Assembly: GCA_964057225.1 (NCBI GenBank)
Contig: OZ059896.1
Span: 15,946,501-16,010,500 of the forward strand
Length of the DNA: 64,000 nt
Direction: 5' to 3'
Origin: Auanema rhodensis
Taxonomy: Eukaryota > Nematoda > Chromadorea > Rhabditida > Rhabditidae
In this document: positions 1 to 10,429 of the stretch, piece after piece
Layout of the letters: every line of letters starts with the position of its first letter
Position numbering within the stretch: the first letter of the stretch is position 1
Translations under genes and position numbers: made by a program
The notes under the pieces: generated by a model
Told to the model about the DNA's origin: nothing
Database searches by the model: none
What the model saw: only the letters and a program-made list of their open reading frames with translations

Positions 1-1365
1 ACCCTGTGTACTTCTTATTCAGAATCTAGCTAACTGCTACTTTCAAATTAAAATTATAAGTAAAAGGGTAATGTGAAAGGATTTGTTTTTAACTTTCATA
101 AAAATATTATAAATATTTTTATATTTTTTTCTTCTGTTTTGACATTTCGCTATTCAAGAATTTGTATGACTGATTTGTGTCTATCATTGTTTCAGTAAGT
201 TTTCTTCTTGTTCTTTGATTATCATAAAAATACTATACATGTTTGAAAAACATTGTTAAGAAATATAATAAAATTACGAAAGATTTGATTGTCAATACTT
301 GAAACTAGAATAATTAAATTAAATGAATAATTATGGCATGCGTAATGTACTTATTAATATAAACTATTATAATTAAATAAAACATGTGTTCATGTGAATT
401 ATTCATTTTTTGTGATGGCTTGAGCATCAACCTAAACGTTTTGGGATCTTACAATATCTGAAACAAAATTGAAATCAGGTTGTCTGGTAGGTATCTCTTA
501 CAGTAGGACGAAGCGTATAGGTACGATATAAGCTTCTCATTCTGATTAGACTAGTCTAATTAGTAAATTGCGGTTATAATAAATAGTTAGTGTAGATCCT
601 ATTAAATATTTAACTTTAAGAAAACAAATAATTTCTTCAAAGTATGTATGACATAAATTCCTATGGTTAAAAAGAAAGTTTCAATTTATTATAACCGCAA
701 TTTACTAATTTTATTTGGTTCTCTGTTACAGCATTGATTTTTGAGCACTAAAGGTGGTACGTTTTTTTAATTTTTCTCTCAAACGACAATGTTACGCCTA
801 ACGCCTATGCACGCTTTGCTTTTTGTAGAAAATACCAAAAATAACATCAAAGAAATTACCTCTGTATTGAACAAAATGCTTTAAAAAGTATTACTATCAT
901 AATAGTATTCAAAGCGTTGCAATATTAGCAAAATTATGTGTAGTTATACCGATAATTTCAAATATATTTAATATAATTTACCAAGTTTTATCTTCAATAT
1001 TCAACAAATTACCGTGATACGTTGAATACTAGTGAGAAGAGAGACTCTTTGTGTGATCTTCTTTTCTCACGCAAACGCGTCTGTGGGCAGATAAGCAGAG
1101 GAAGGAGAGAACATGCCAACATCGTATCCTTCCACCACATTCTAACTTTTATGAATACAAAGACTTTCTCTTCTTCTGTAGTTTGCGTTGATTTGTAATT
1201 TCCCATCCGTGATTATTACTGTTATTTTTTCTCCTCAACTTTGATTTTCTTAACAACTTTTCTTACTTTCTCCCTCGAATTTATCGAATGTGTATCGTAT
1301 CGTATCGAACATCGTGAAAAAGTTTTAGAATTTGCATTCAAATTTCAGATTTTTCAAAATCAAAG
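1..1365. other. Non-coding AT-rich stretch
   Basis: I see no convincing exon chain here. The only structured item is a perfect 25-bp inverted repeat at 559-583 and 685-709, listed separately. The last 100 bases are probably the 5' flank of the next locus; an acceptor-like AAATTTCAG ends about 16 nt before its first ATG. Confidence 0.5.
559..709. repeat. 25-bp perfect inverted repeat with 101-bp loop
   Basis: Positions 559-583 (beginning ATTAGTAAATTGCGG) are the exact reverse complement of 685-709. The 101-bp spacer contains no reading frame. It could be a small MITE-like insertion or a regulatory hairpin. No target-site duplication is obvious. Confidence 0.7.
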
Positions 1366-3371
1366 ATGATGGAGGTGTGCATCGAGTTACAAGATCTAGA
1401 CGGCGTTGTACATCGAGAGTTCCGTTTCAAATTCGGCATGCAGGTACTTGTTTTTGTAAACTTAGCAATTATTAAATGTGTTTTTAGGATACGTTGGATC
1501 ACTTAAATGGAGTAATTTAATCGACGTGGAATATCGACCAGAAATATCAAGAGCTGTTCTCTGATGACGGCAGAAAGCTTATCGGATTCGGGACAGTCTT
1601 CAGTCTTTGGGATTGAAACATCGCTCTAAAGTGATTGTTGTAAGTTGTTATTTTATCTTTAGAAATTGTTTATTGTTTATACAGCGAGAGAATTAACTTT
1701 CTGGCTCATTGTGATATTGTTAACAATTCAAAGGCAGGCAGATAATTAGACAATTGTAATACAGCTAGTGAATTATATTTTGTCTAAGGTTATTTAATTC
1801 TGGATTTGTTTTGTGCTATATTTTCATTTTTTCAGAAATACGCCCTGCTTCAAAACTGGGCTGTATTTTTGCAACGATACAAAAGGTTGAAACGCCTACG
1901 AACTAGTGATGAACAAGGAGATATGGCGCATACGCTGCTTGGGATGGTGGATATACTTACAACAGGAGGATTTTTCTTTTGCTACGTTAACATCGGCATA
2001 GTGTGCGATGAAATCTGCGAGGACGTGCGAGAGTATTTGGGAGGATTTCGAGAAAGCATAGAAATGACTGCTCGATACTTCTTCATTAACTTAAAGAAAA
2101 ACGGCAGACCAGATGCTTCTGTTTTCAAAGTATGTTTTCGAAAATGTTCAAATTTAAGTAGTTTTCATACAGTAAATTTATATTATTTTGCAGAATCGCA
2201 TTTCTTTTGCAGATTCGTTTCGATGACAAGCTGGCTGGTGTTCATTCTGGCAGATTATGTACGGTTACGGATCATGATGACCAGATGCTTCTGTTTTCAA
2301 ATTATGTTTTCGAAAATGTTCAAATTTAAGTAGTTTTCATACAGTAAATTTATATTTTTTTGCAGAATCGCATTTCTTTTGCAGATTCGTTTTGATGACA
2401 AGCTGGCTGGTGTTCATTCTGGCAGATTATGTACGGTTACGGATCATGATGACCAGATGCTTCTGTTTTCAAATTATGTTTAAATTTAAATAGTTTTCAT
2501 ACAGTAAATTTATATTATTTTGCAGAATCGCATTTCTTTTGCAGATTCGTTTCGATGACAAGCTGGCTGGTGTTCATTCCGGCAGATTATGTACGGTTAC
2601 GGATCATGATGAGACAACGAATTATGAAGGGCCAAAAAAATCAAGCTCTGGTTCCGGAATGCCTCCAAATCTTTAAGAAGTATTTAGTTATTCGCTCCTT
2701 CAGTTGATTGGTGTTGGTCCTGAATCGCATTTCTTCTGTCCTCCTCCTGGAACATCGACTAGGACAATCTTCATAGCAACAAAGGTAATTCCCAACTTCG
2801 ATAGTAATCGAATGGATCAGCTCACTAGAAAGAGCAAAAACATCAAGAATGTTCTTATCGAAATTCACGTTCTGTGCTCTATCTTTTGCATAACAGACGT
2901 TCACCAGGACAACTGGGTAGCTCAAAGGGCAATAGATCATTATCGACTTCGCCATACCGTTTCGAGAAGGTATGTTTTTTATGAAATGTAAAAGAAAATG
3001 ATTATCAACATTTTTAGGGAATCCACGTGAAAACGTTTGTCAACTTGTTTGCGAAGGAACGCCTGCTCCTGTTGACACTCTCGTTAACGGCGTTTCAAAT
3101 ATAGAGCTCCGAAAAGTTGCGGAGGCATGTTCTTCAGACGAGCGCATCAAGATTGCAAGAGCAGCAATAGATAAATGGAGTTTAATGGATGTGATCGAAA
3201 GTGCTAAGGTTTCTTATGTTCTATGTTAATTTTAACAATGGTGATTTTTTCAGGGTTCGTACGAACGCTGTGAAAGAAATTATGGTAGCCCAAGGAATAA
3301 CAATCGAAAAAACTGAAGACTTCGCACAATATGTCGCAGATGTAAAGTATAATTGTTCTTTATTCTTGTAG
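1366..3371 (+). pseudogene. Unidentified multi-exon locus, probably broken
   Basis: The first exon starts at 1366 and encodes a short acidic beginning (MMEVCIELQDLDGVVHREF), followed by a good GTACTT donor. Later coding-looking blocks lie at about 1830-2130, 2200-2600, 2700-2970, 3010-3205 and 3250-3371. They do not join into one open frame: the second block meets a stop soon after its acceptor near 1488, and the stretch at 1520-1640 is open only after changing frame. The 3' blocks look like real protein sequence; the block at 3010-3205 reads NPRENVCQLVCEGTPAPVDT and onward, with an even codon pattern. An internal exon is repeated three times. I do not recognise the family. It may be a decayed gene, or a live gene whose exons I could not join. 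Confidence 0.4.
2108..2612 (+). repeat. About 172-bp exon-plus-intron unit in three tandem copies
   Basis: The string GACCAGATGCTTCTGTTTTC recurs near 2108, 2279 and 2451. Each time it is followed by a short intron-like stretch ending TTTTGCAG and a block encoding RFDDKLAGVHSGRLCTVTDH. The copies are nearly identical, differing by a few substitutions and a short deletion in the third, so the expansion looks recent. It appears to be local exon duplication within the broken locus. Confidence 0.8.
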
Positions 3372-4042
3372 CGTTTAAATGTAAAACGATTATTTCTATT
3401 ATTTATTGATTTCACACTTTGTCTGAAAGGGTAACAACATATGATATTAATTGGTATTCAAGGAAAAATGAATGATAAAAGCAAAAATGTTTCTTGTTAT
3501 TGTGAAACTGTTTGTATCATTTTGGATAATGAGTGAAATTTGTTTTGAAAAAACTGGTATTTTTAATGTATGTATGTCATATCTTATTTTGCTTAAATTT
3601 GTTGTAAATAAATGATTTACATAAACCTTTATTTAACTTCTAGTGATAAAACTTTTGAATATTACTCTTTACCAAAGAAAATGTTAAAGAAAAATTATGA
3701 AATAACTTTGATAAAGTTTGATTGAGAGATAAATAATTCATATTCGAGGTCTGAATTGTTAATTCATAATACAAACGTGGATGAAAATGATAATTTAGTG
3801 AATAGTATGATTGAAGAAAAAAATAATAAAAATATTCCAGATAAAATTTATATTAATTGTAGTTTAATAGATTATTCATATATTAATGATAATAATATTA
3901 ACTTGTTATATAGAATAAGAAATAAGGCTGGAGCTATTGGCATTGAACCAAAAACAATTTCAGCTAATCGAGTTTAAATTTACAATACCAGGTTTAATAT
4001 GTTTTCTGAAAAAATCATTTATTTAGCATTATTTTTATTCAC
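3372..4042. other. AT-rich spacer
   Basis: A polyadenylation-type AATAAA lies near 3608, consistent with the 3' end of the preceding plus-strand locus. A 73-codon frame at 3756-3977 is Asn/Ile-rich and has no recognisable domain, so I do not call it a gene. Confidence 0.4.
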
Positions 4043-4743
4043 CGTTCTAGCGCCCTTCTCTCGACCATTTCGACCACTGGATTTCGACCACATTTTTAAA
4101 GTAACGCATTTCGACTTTTTTGCCATTTTTGAAAATTGGGGGCTGGTATCGTTTCGCCCACCCCCCCCCCCCCCCCTAAGAGTTAACATTAGAGCGCATG
4201 CGTTTTTTACCTGAAAATAAAGAGTCTCATCTCTGCGAGTGGGAGTGCTCTCTCTGATACTTTTAATACTTTTAAGTTTTGTTGAAGCCCTCTCTATCTG
4301 GGGGGGATACCCCCCCAGACCCCCCGGATTTGGGATAGAGCACTCCCGCTGGTTTATGCAAAGCTAGTGCGTGCCCAAAATGTTATCTTAGATCATGCGT
4401 TATTTACTCGAAAATACAGTCTCATTTCTGCGAGTTTAATACTTTTAAATTTTGTTGAAGCTTTCTCTATCTGGGGGGGATACCCCCCCAGACCCCCCGG
4501 ATCTGGGATAGAGCACTCCCGCTAGTTTATGCAAAGCTGGTGTGTGCCCAAAATGTTATAAGCGCGCTCTAATGTTAACTCTCTGATTATTAGGGGGGGG
4601 GGGTGGGCGAAACAATACCAGCGCCGAAAATTGTTGAAAATGACACATTTTTGAAGAGTTAAGACACAAAATCAATGAAATTAAGCCTTAAAATGGCTTA
4701 AAAATAAGAAAATTGAGGATAGGCGAAAAGGTGCGCTAGAACG
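4043..4743. mobile_element. Foldback/MITE-like element with G/C tracts
   Basis: The left end CGTTCTAGCGC (4043-4053) is inverted at 4733-4743. Further in, the left arm (about 4130-4200: a TTTCGCCCACCCC run followed by TAAGAGTTAACATTAGAGCGC) is inverted at about 4560-4625. Between the arms are two direct copies of a block of about 175 bp (about 4200-4385 and 4393-4558), each containing a CTGGGGGGGATACCCCCCCAG hairpin. There is no coding capacity. Long imperfect terminal inverted repeats with internal repeats suggest a non-autonomous foldback DNA transposon. No clear target-site duplication was found. Confidence 0.6.
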
Positions 4744-4939
4744 ACAAAATACATATTATTCAAATGTTTGAAATCGCAGCTGATTTCGCAGCTCATAACT
4801 TATGTTATTACTTATTAATTGACATTTAGTTATTCATTATTTATTCTTACTGCTATGAAAAAAAATTTTTCTGAACTTCTTGAAAAATGAAATTATAAAG
4901 GAATATATATGTTAGTTTGATCTTTCGTAGCAATACAGA

Positions 4940-4955
4940 GGCGGGGCCTATATAA
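4940..4955 (+). promoter_or_regulatory. GC-box and TATA-like block upstream of receptor copy 1
   Basis: GGCGGGGCCTATATAA lies about 90 bp before the receptor ATG at 5042. It stands out as a GC-rich box next to a TATA motif in otherwise AT-rich DNA. It is repeated exactly upstream of copy 2 but absent from copy 3. That it acts as a promoter is inferred from sequence and position only. Confidence 0.45.
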
Positions 4956-5041
4956 CTATAATCAACGACAGCAATAGCAAAGCATGTATAAGAATTATGT
5001 ACAATTTTTTTTGAGTTTCAATATTTCATCAATCATTCGCA

Positions 5042-6473
5042 ATGGCATCTGTTGTAAAAATAATACTTCTCTCCACTTTCGGATTAGTTTCAATACTATC
5101 ATTTATTCTTACTGCTATAATATGGTATCCTCTAGCTTATTTGGCTTTTAAGTATGTTACTTGTGTAGTAGAAAACTTTGTAATTCATTTTTAGGAAAAA
5201 GTCTTCTCCTATATATTTAATTTCGTTCGCCAATACTTCAGCTGATTTTCTATTTGTGATTATGGTGTTTGTCTATTTTCTTCCAAGCTACATATTAGAT
5301 GTACTGAATTGTTTCTGGTTTTTTTGCCAGTATTTCCTTTAACCTCCCCCAATTTTGCTAAAGTTCACCTCTTCTATTTAAACGAGAGTACAATTCGAAT
5401 TTTTTTGTAATCCAAATGTATCTTACCATGGGAAATATACTGCGAAGAAGCCAGTACTATCTTTCTTCCTTATATGATTCTTTTATAGAGTTTTATTTTT
5501 TCAAAAGGACTAAAAGATCCTGGTTTAATTTTACTTACAAGTGTTTACATTGTTTACTGGACTTCTGGACAGTCATATGTGATTTTAATGGCTATTAACA
5601 GGTTGGATTTCCAACCTCTGCAATAGCTATATCAGCGTACTTTTCAGATTCGTGGTAGTATGTCTTCCACAATACAATATTTTTACTTATAAGTTTGTTA
5701 GGAATACGATTATTGGTTTAAATATATTCAATATTGTTTCTATAGCACTAATGCAATATGTTTTACCTTGCTGCACGTAAATTCTTTTTTGGTTTCTTTT
5801 TTAAAGTTAGTTAATCACCTTCAGGCTTGTACTTGATAAAAATGTTTATTCTTATTCTTATATAGAAGTAGAGGGTGTTCCAAACTATGCTGATGATTAT
5901 ATTGGATTTCCCTATGATGCCTGTACATCATGCGTTGGAGTTGTTTGTTATTGCTTGGTAAATATTTCACCATTTCACATTATGAATTCTTAAAGTTCAG
6001 TTATTCTTTTACATCCGGAGAGCAGGGAAAAAAGTCGCGTTGACAGGCAAAGAACAAAGTAAACGAAGACTCAGAGAATATAAGTAATTGAATTTGATAT
6101 ATGATTGTTGCTTCAGAATATATTCCTTTAGATTCGCTCTACAGTTCTTTCTGACATCCGTTTTCCGCATCTTCAGTTGGGTTATATTCCGTTTACTCTT
6201 CTCTGTTCTTGCAACAGACATTGAGATTGCTTGGTATATGCTGGCCCCTATATTTCTTTCTCTGAGTTGTTGTTTTGATGCATTGGTTTACCTTTTAATG
6301 AACAGAGAGGTAAGAAGCTATTGAATTAATATCAAAAACATTTTAAATAATTACAGGTGAACGAAGCTATTGGTTTTATTTACTTGAAAAAGGTAAAAGT
6401 AAGTCATGTGAGCATGTGTGCAAAACAACAGAAGCGAAGCAATTCACACTGTCATGATATGTCCACAAAATAA
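5042..6473 (+). CDS. srx-like 7TM chemoreceptor, copy 1
   Basis: Eight exons (5042-5151, 5195-5329, 5491-5601, 5648-5776, 5825-5957, 6001-6083, 6117-6309, 6357-6473) join in frame to 336 residues, the usual size of nematode serpentine receptors. TM1 is at about residues 5-35, and TM2 follows a KKSSPIYLISFANTSADF loop. TM3 ends in WTSGQSYVILMAINRF, where NRF takes the place of the rhodopsin DRY motif. TM4 ends LPCC, as is common in the srx family. A Lys/Arg-rich third intracellular loop (about 215-235) is followed by TM6 and TM7, ending near LVYLLMNRE. The expected role is a plasma-membrane G-protein-coupled chemosensory receptor in sensory neurons; the ligand is unknown. The assignment to srx rather than a related serpentine class is by motif only. 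The start codon is the first ATG after the TATA block. Confidence 0.85.
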
Positions 6474-6679
6474 AATTCTGACTTGAATTCTTCTGACACC
6501 TTAGTTATCCCAAGCTTGTTTATCTTGATGTTTATGCTTATGTTTTCTCTTATATGGGAAAATTTCACATATACATACACACACACATAGGTATATTATT
6601 CGTGGAATGGTAGAAATTCAAACAAGGTGATTACTTTTATCATAAGAATAAATTAAATGAATAATAAAATGTATAACAA

Positions 6680-7175
6680 ATTGATTTAGTTCCAATCATA
6701 TCTTCTGGCTCCTATAGTCCAAATTATCCTTATGATTTGGATCATTAACTATATCATCGGCTATACGGGCTATAATATGGTATCCATTGGCATATCTGTC
6801 ATTTATGTTTTACATAAATAATTGATGAATTCTAAATATTGAGAAAAAGCTATTCCGTCAATTGATTATATTCTTTTGTTCATAACATTATGTGATATAC
6901 TTCTAAGTTATTTATTAGATGTACTATATTATTCACAATTATTATATTATAGTTATCAGATTATCTTATAGAGTTTTATTTTTCCGAAGGAAAAGTATGA
7001 TCTTGCCTTTAAATTCGTGTCAAAACTCTTTTATTTATTAAACATCCGGTCAGTCAAACGTCTTTCTAATGGCAATAATAGGTATGTTCGTAGATTGAAT
7101 TGAAATCCAAAGCAGTTTTCAGATTCGTTGTGATGTGCTTACTGAAATCAAGTATCTTTACTCACATACGTTTGC
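6680..7175 (+). pseudogene. Decayed receptor relic downstream of copy 1
   Basis: Fragments resemble the intact receptor. TATAATATGGTATCC (6771) matches the end of TM1, GAGTTTTATTTTTCCGAAGG (about 6967) matches the start of exon 3, a TCCGGTCAGTC...ATGGCAATAATAGG block (about 7045) matches the TM3 end, and AGATTCGTTGTGATGTG (about 7121) matches the exon 4 start. Frames are broken by stops and deletions, and the 3' half (TM4-TM7) is missing. It is an older, truncated duplicate carried along inside each repeat unit. Confidence 0.7.
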
Positions 7176-7178
7176 ATT

Positions 7179-9049
7179 AAATATTGACAGTCTATTGATC
7201 AAATTAATCAAAAGTAAACAATAGATTCGCTAATATCTTATTGTTTCCGGCTATATGCTGTGAACTAATATAAAAATAATAATTGCACGTCACTTTTCAT
7301 ATTTACGGTTGTTGTTGTTGTATACGATATATTTAATTATTTTATCAATTAAAAATAAATTCACAATTAAATCTTTTTTTTTTGAATGAATAAATATTAC
7401 AATCAATTTAGTTTTTTTGAAATTTTAATAATAATTACATGTATCCAGAAATCCTTCTTTTTTAATTTATACATTTGCGTTCCGTCACTTTTTCGCATCG
7501 GAACATACTGGAAAATTGAAATTAAATAAGGCTATTGTTTTATGTACTAGTTTCAATTCGAAAACACTTTTGAGCTTAGTGTTAGTTTTTCAACTTGAAT
7601 TATCATTGGCTGAATTCAAGTATACTGGTCAAGAAAAGGTATGGATTAACATTACAAGTCTTTTCATTAGACTCACTCACGAGTCTTTTTATTAGACTTA
7701 TTTCGAAAAGTTTTCTAAATTTTTGATTTTTTTCCCAAAATTTTTAATTTTTCAATCCATCGTATTACATCGTGCGGGTATTCGTGATTTATATAATCCT
7801 TAATATTTAAGACGTTTATCAATTGATTTTCGATTGCGTACATTTTTATTATTTCAAAAAATAATAAAAGTATTTGTGTTGTTTCTTTTTCATTTGTTTT
7901 GTTTAGGAATTCCGGGTTGATTCTATGTCAGAGTGGTAATCGTTGACAGACATTTTATTTACCTATTTTCAAAAAATTAGAAATTTTCCTTCTGTCTTAT
8001 GGTCATTAGTATCCTATTAGATGTGTTTTAATAGAGATGAGTACTACAAATGTTTTAGTAATCGTAATAGATGCCAGAGACTGTGATATCAAATTCTAAA
8101 ATATGTTCATTCCTATTAGATATTCGGTTTAACTTGGTCTTCCTCATTGTTCTTATTCCCTTTCTAAAATAAAAAAAAATGTGCTTGGGTGGATATTTCT
8201 TGTCTAATTTTCCCTATGAGTAAATTTATGTTTTTCCTCATCAATTATCCTATTAATCAACATATTTGGCTTATCACACATTTTTTTCTCATTTTGGTTT
8301 TTCATTTATGCTTTTAACTTCGGTTTATGGTTATTTGCCTCATTAGCATAATACATTGCTTGATATTGAAGCGCAATCTCCTCATTAGCATGCTGACTAT
8401 ACACATTTTTTTCAGTTCTGTTCTCATTAACATGTCTTTATACACAAATTTTACATCTCGAAAAGGTAATAGAATATAACAAAAGGGTTTATTTAAAAGT
8501 ATATTAAGAATTAATTATTATACAATTTATATTAAACGAGAGTCTGTGTTATGATATGTACAATGTCAATCATGAAAGGAAAGATAAAATATATAAAATG
8601 AATACGAAGATAAATGTGTATTTTAAAATAGAAGTAACCATGAATTCAAAAACTGAAATCATAATAGGTAAAATTGAACTATTAAAGAAAAATTGTATTT
8701 TTCTATTTGATTCAGAAATTGAAAAACAAGTACTATAGGGTCAAATTAGCACACATTATAAGAAACATATAAGAAAACATAAAAAATATTGACAGTCTAT
8801 TGATCAAATTAATCAAAAGTAAACAATAGATTCGCTAATATCTTATTATTTCCGGCTATATGCTGTGAACTAATATAAAAATAATAATTGCACGTCACTT
8901 TTCATATTTACGGTTGTTGTTGTTGTATACGATATATTTAATTATTTTATCAATTAAAAATAAATTCACAATTAAATCTTTTTTTTTTGAATGAATAAAT
9001 ATTACAATCAATTTAGTTTTTTTGAAATTTTAATAATAATTACATGTAT
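7179..9049. repeat. 266-bp direct repeats flanking 1.3 kb (LTR-like), unit 1
   Basis: Positions 7179-7444 and 8784-9049 are almost identical, with one visible substitution over 266 bp. Within them the shared block runs from TGACAGTC to AATTACA, so it has TG...CA ends as in LTRs, and an A-rich stretch precedes the second copy. The internal 1339 bp has no reverse transcriptase, gag or other recognisable frame; a 60-codon Lys/Asn-rich frame at 8556-8738 is not convincing. No target-site duplication is evident. It could be a small non-autonomous LTR element (TRIM-like) or a simple segmental duplication. Confidence 0.5.
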
Positions 9050-10315
9050 TCATAAAAAACTATCAATCTATATTCAAATATAGGCAACTATCTGCTAGGT
9101 GTGTAGCTTATATGCTATACCACATTGTACGTAAACTAATTTAGCGTAAAAGCACGTAGTTCATTATTTTACATTATTACAGTTCTGTTTTAGTAAGGAA
9201 CCCGTATAAAAATATCAGAAAAATTTATACAAAATATGCAAAGCGTCGAAGTCATGACGAACTGATGAAGAGAGGACTCAGACATTGAAATATATATTAT
9301 ACTCGATATTGATTCCAAAAAAATCTGAAAAATTTTTAGAATACTATATTGCTTTTATGTTTTGTTCGTAGCTAACTATTCAATATGAATAATTAGTCTT
9401 AAACAGAATAAAATGTTTGGATGAGCATATTGTCATCCTAAATTTAAATTGAAGGGACGAAATTAATTTGTATAATGTTTTGTATAAGTTTTCAGTTTAA
9501 ATATAATATTTATTTATTCTAATTAATAATAGCTTTTTGATCTTTGGACTCTTTTCGGTTTTATAACAGCCCTTTTCTTTATTCTAACTTCGCGCGCGTG
9601 TGTGAATTTTTTAACAAGGTTTCTGTGTAAAAAATTGTTTAATGTTGAAGGGAGGGAGTCTTTAAGCATCAAGTATTTTTTTAATTTTTATACAAAAGGG
9701 TCCAAATAATAATTTAAAGTTCCCCCTTAAAGGGTCGTTTACAGTTAAGAATATAACAGACAATTGGGTGGATATACAGAATAACGAAACATCGTTATCA
9801 GTTCAACGAGAACTTTTAGTTCCATTCCGAATTACTACGCAGATTCTTGGAAACCTCGTAAGCTCGTTTCTAGATTTGGCTTCATGTATGCATATATATC
9901 TATCTATTTCTCAGTCTACAATCAACTAAACTAAACAAAACAACAAGAATTATCACACATTTTTCTGACATTCCTGAAATCTAGATCTTACCTTTTCGTG
10001 ACCCTGCGTAGTTGCCAAGTATTACTACTATTATTTTTAATTTATTCTTCTTAGCATTACATAATTTTCCTTACTTTTCAATATTTCTACAATCATTCGC
10101 AATGGCATCTGCATCACTTTCTTTGAACTTCTTTAGAAATCAAATTATAAAAGAATATATGTTAGTTTCTTCATTTAATATCGAAGTTAAAGGATCATAT
10201 CTCTGGAGGTATGCTGCACAACTATCGTTAACTCTTCGATTTCTGACAGCATCAAATTTTTAATTTTTTTTACGCTACATATACATATTATGTAGACATT
10301 TATTTAGATTTTTTG
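9050..10315. other. Tail of unit 1 plus junction segment with receptor 5' remnant
   Basis: 9050-9996 is non-coding and shared with unit 2. 9997-10315 is specific to this junction. Inside it, 10079-10111 repeats the sequence around the receptor start (ATATTTC, then CAATCATTCGCAATGGCATC), and about 10123-10170 resembles the flank at 4874-4920. It is therefore a remnant of another receptor 5' end, left at the duplication boundary. An 83-codon frame at 10012-10263 is best seen as part of this remnant. Confidence 0.55.
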
Positions 10316-10327
10316 TAGCAATACAGA

Positions 10328-10343
10328 GGCGGGGCCTATATAA
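10328..10343 (+). promoter_or_regulatory. GC-box and TATA-like block upstream of receptor copy 2
   Basis: Identical to the block upstream of copy 1, about 90 bp before the ATG at 10430. It lies at the very start of the duplicated unit, so the duplication carried the putative promoter with it. Confidence 0.45.
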
Positions 10344-10429
10344 CTATAATCAACGACAGCAATAGCAAAGCATGTATAAGAATTATGTACAATTTTTTTT
10401 GAGTTTCAATATTTCATCAATCATTCGCA

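Noticed and set aside
3756-3977. 73-codon plus-strand frame
   Set aside because: Asn/Ile/Asp-rich, no domain or exon partners, in AT-rich DNA; chance is the simplest explanation.
6009-6221. 70-codon minus-strand frame and its two copies at 11397-11609 and 16368-16580
   Set aside because: Antisense shadow of receptor exons 6 and 7.
8556-8738. 60-codon frame inside the LTR-like interior (and its copy at 13944-14126)
   Set aside because: Lys/Asn/Ile-rich, no domain, conserved only because the whole unit was duplicated.
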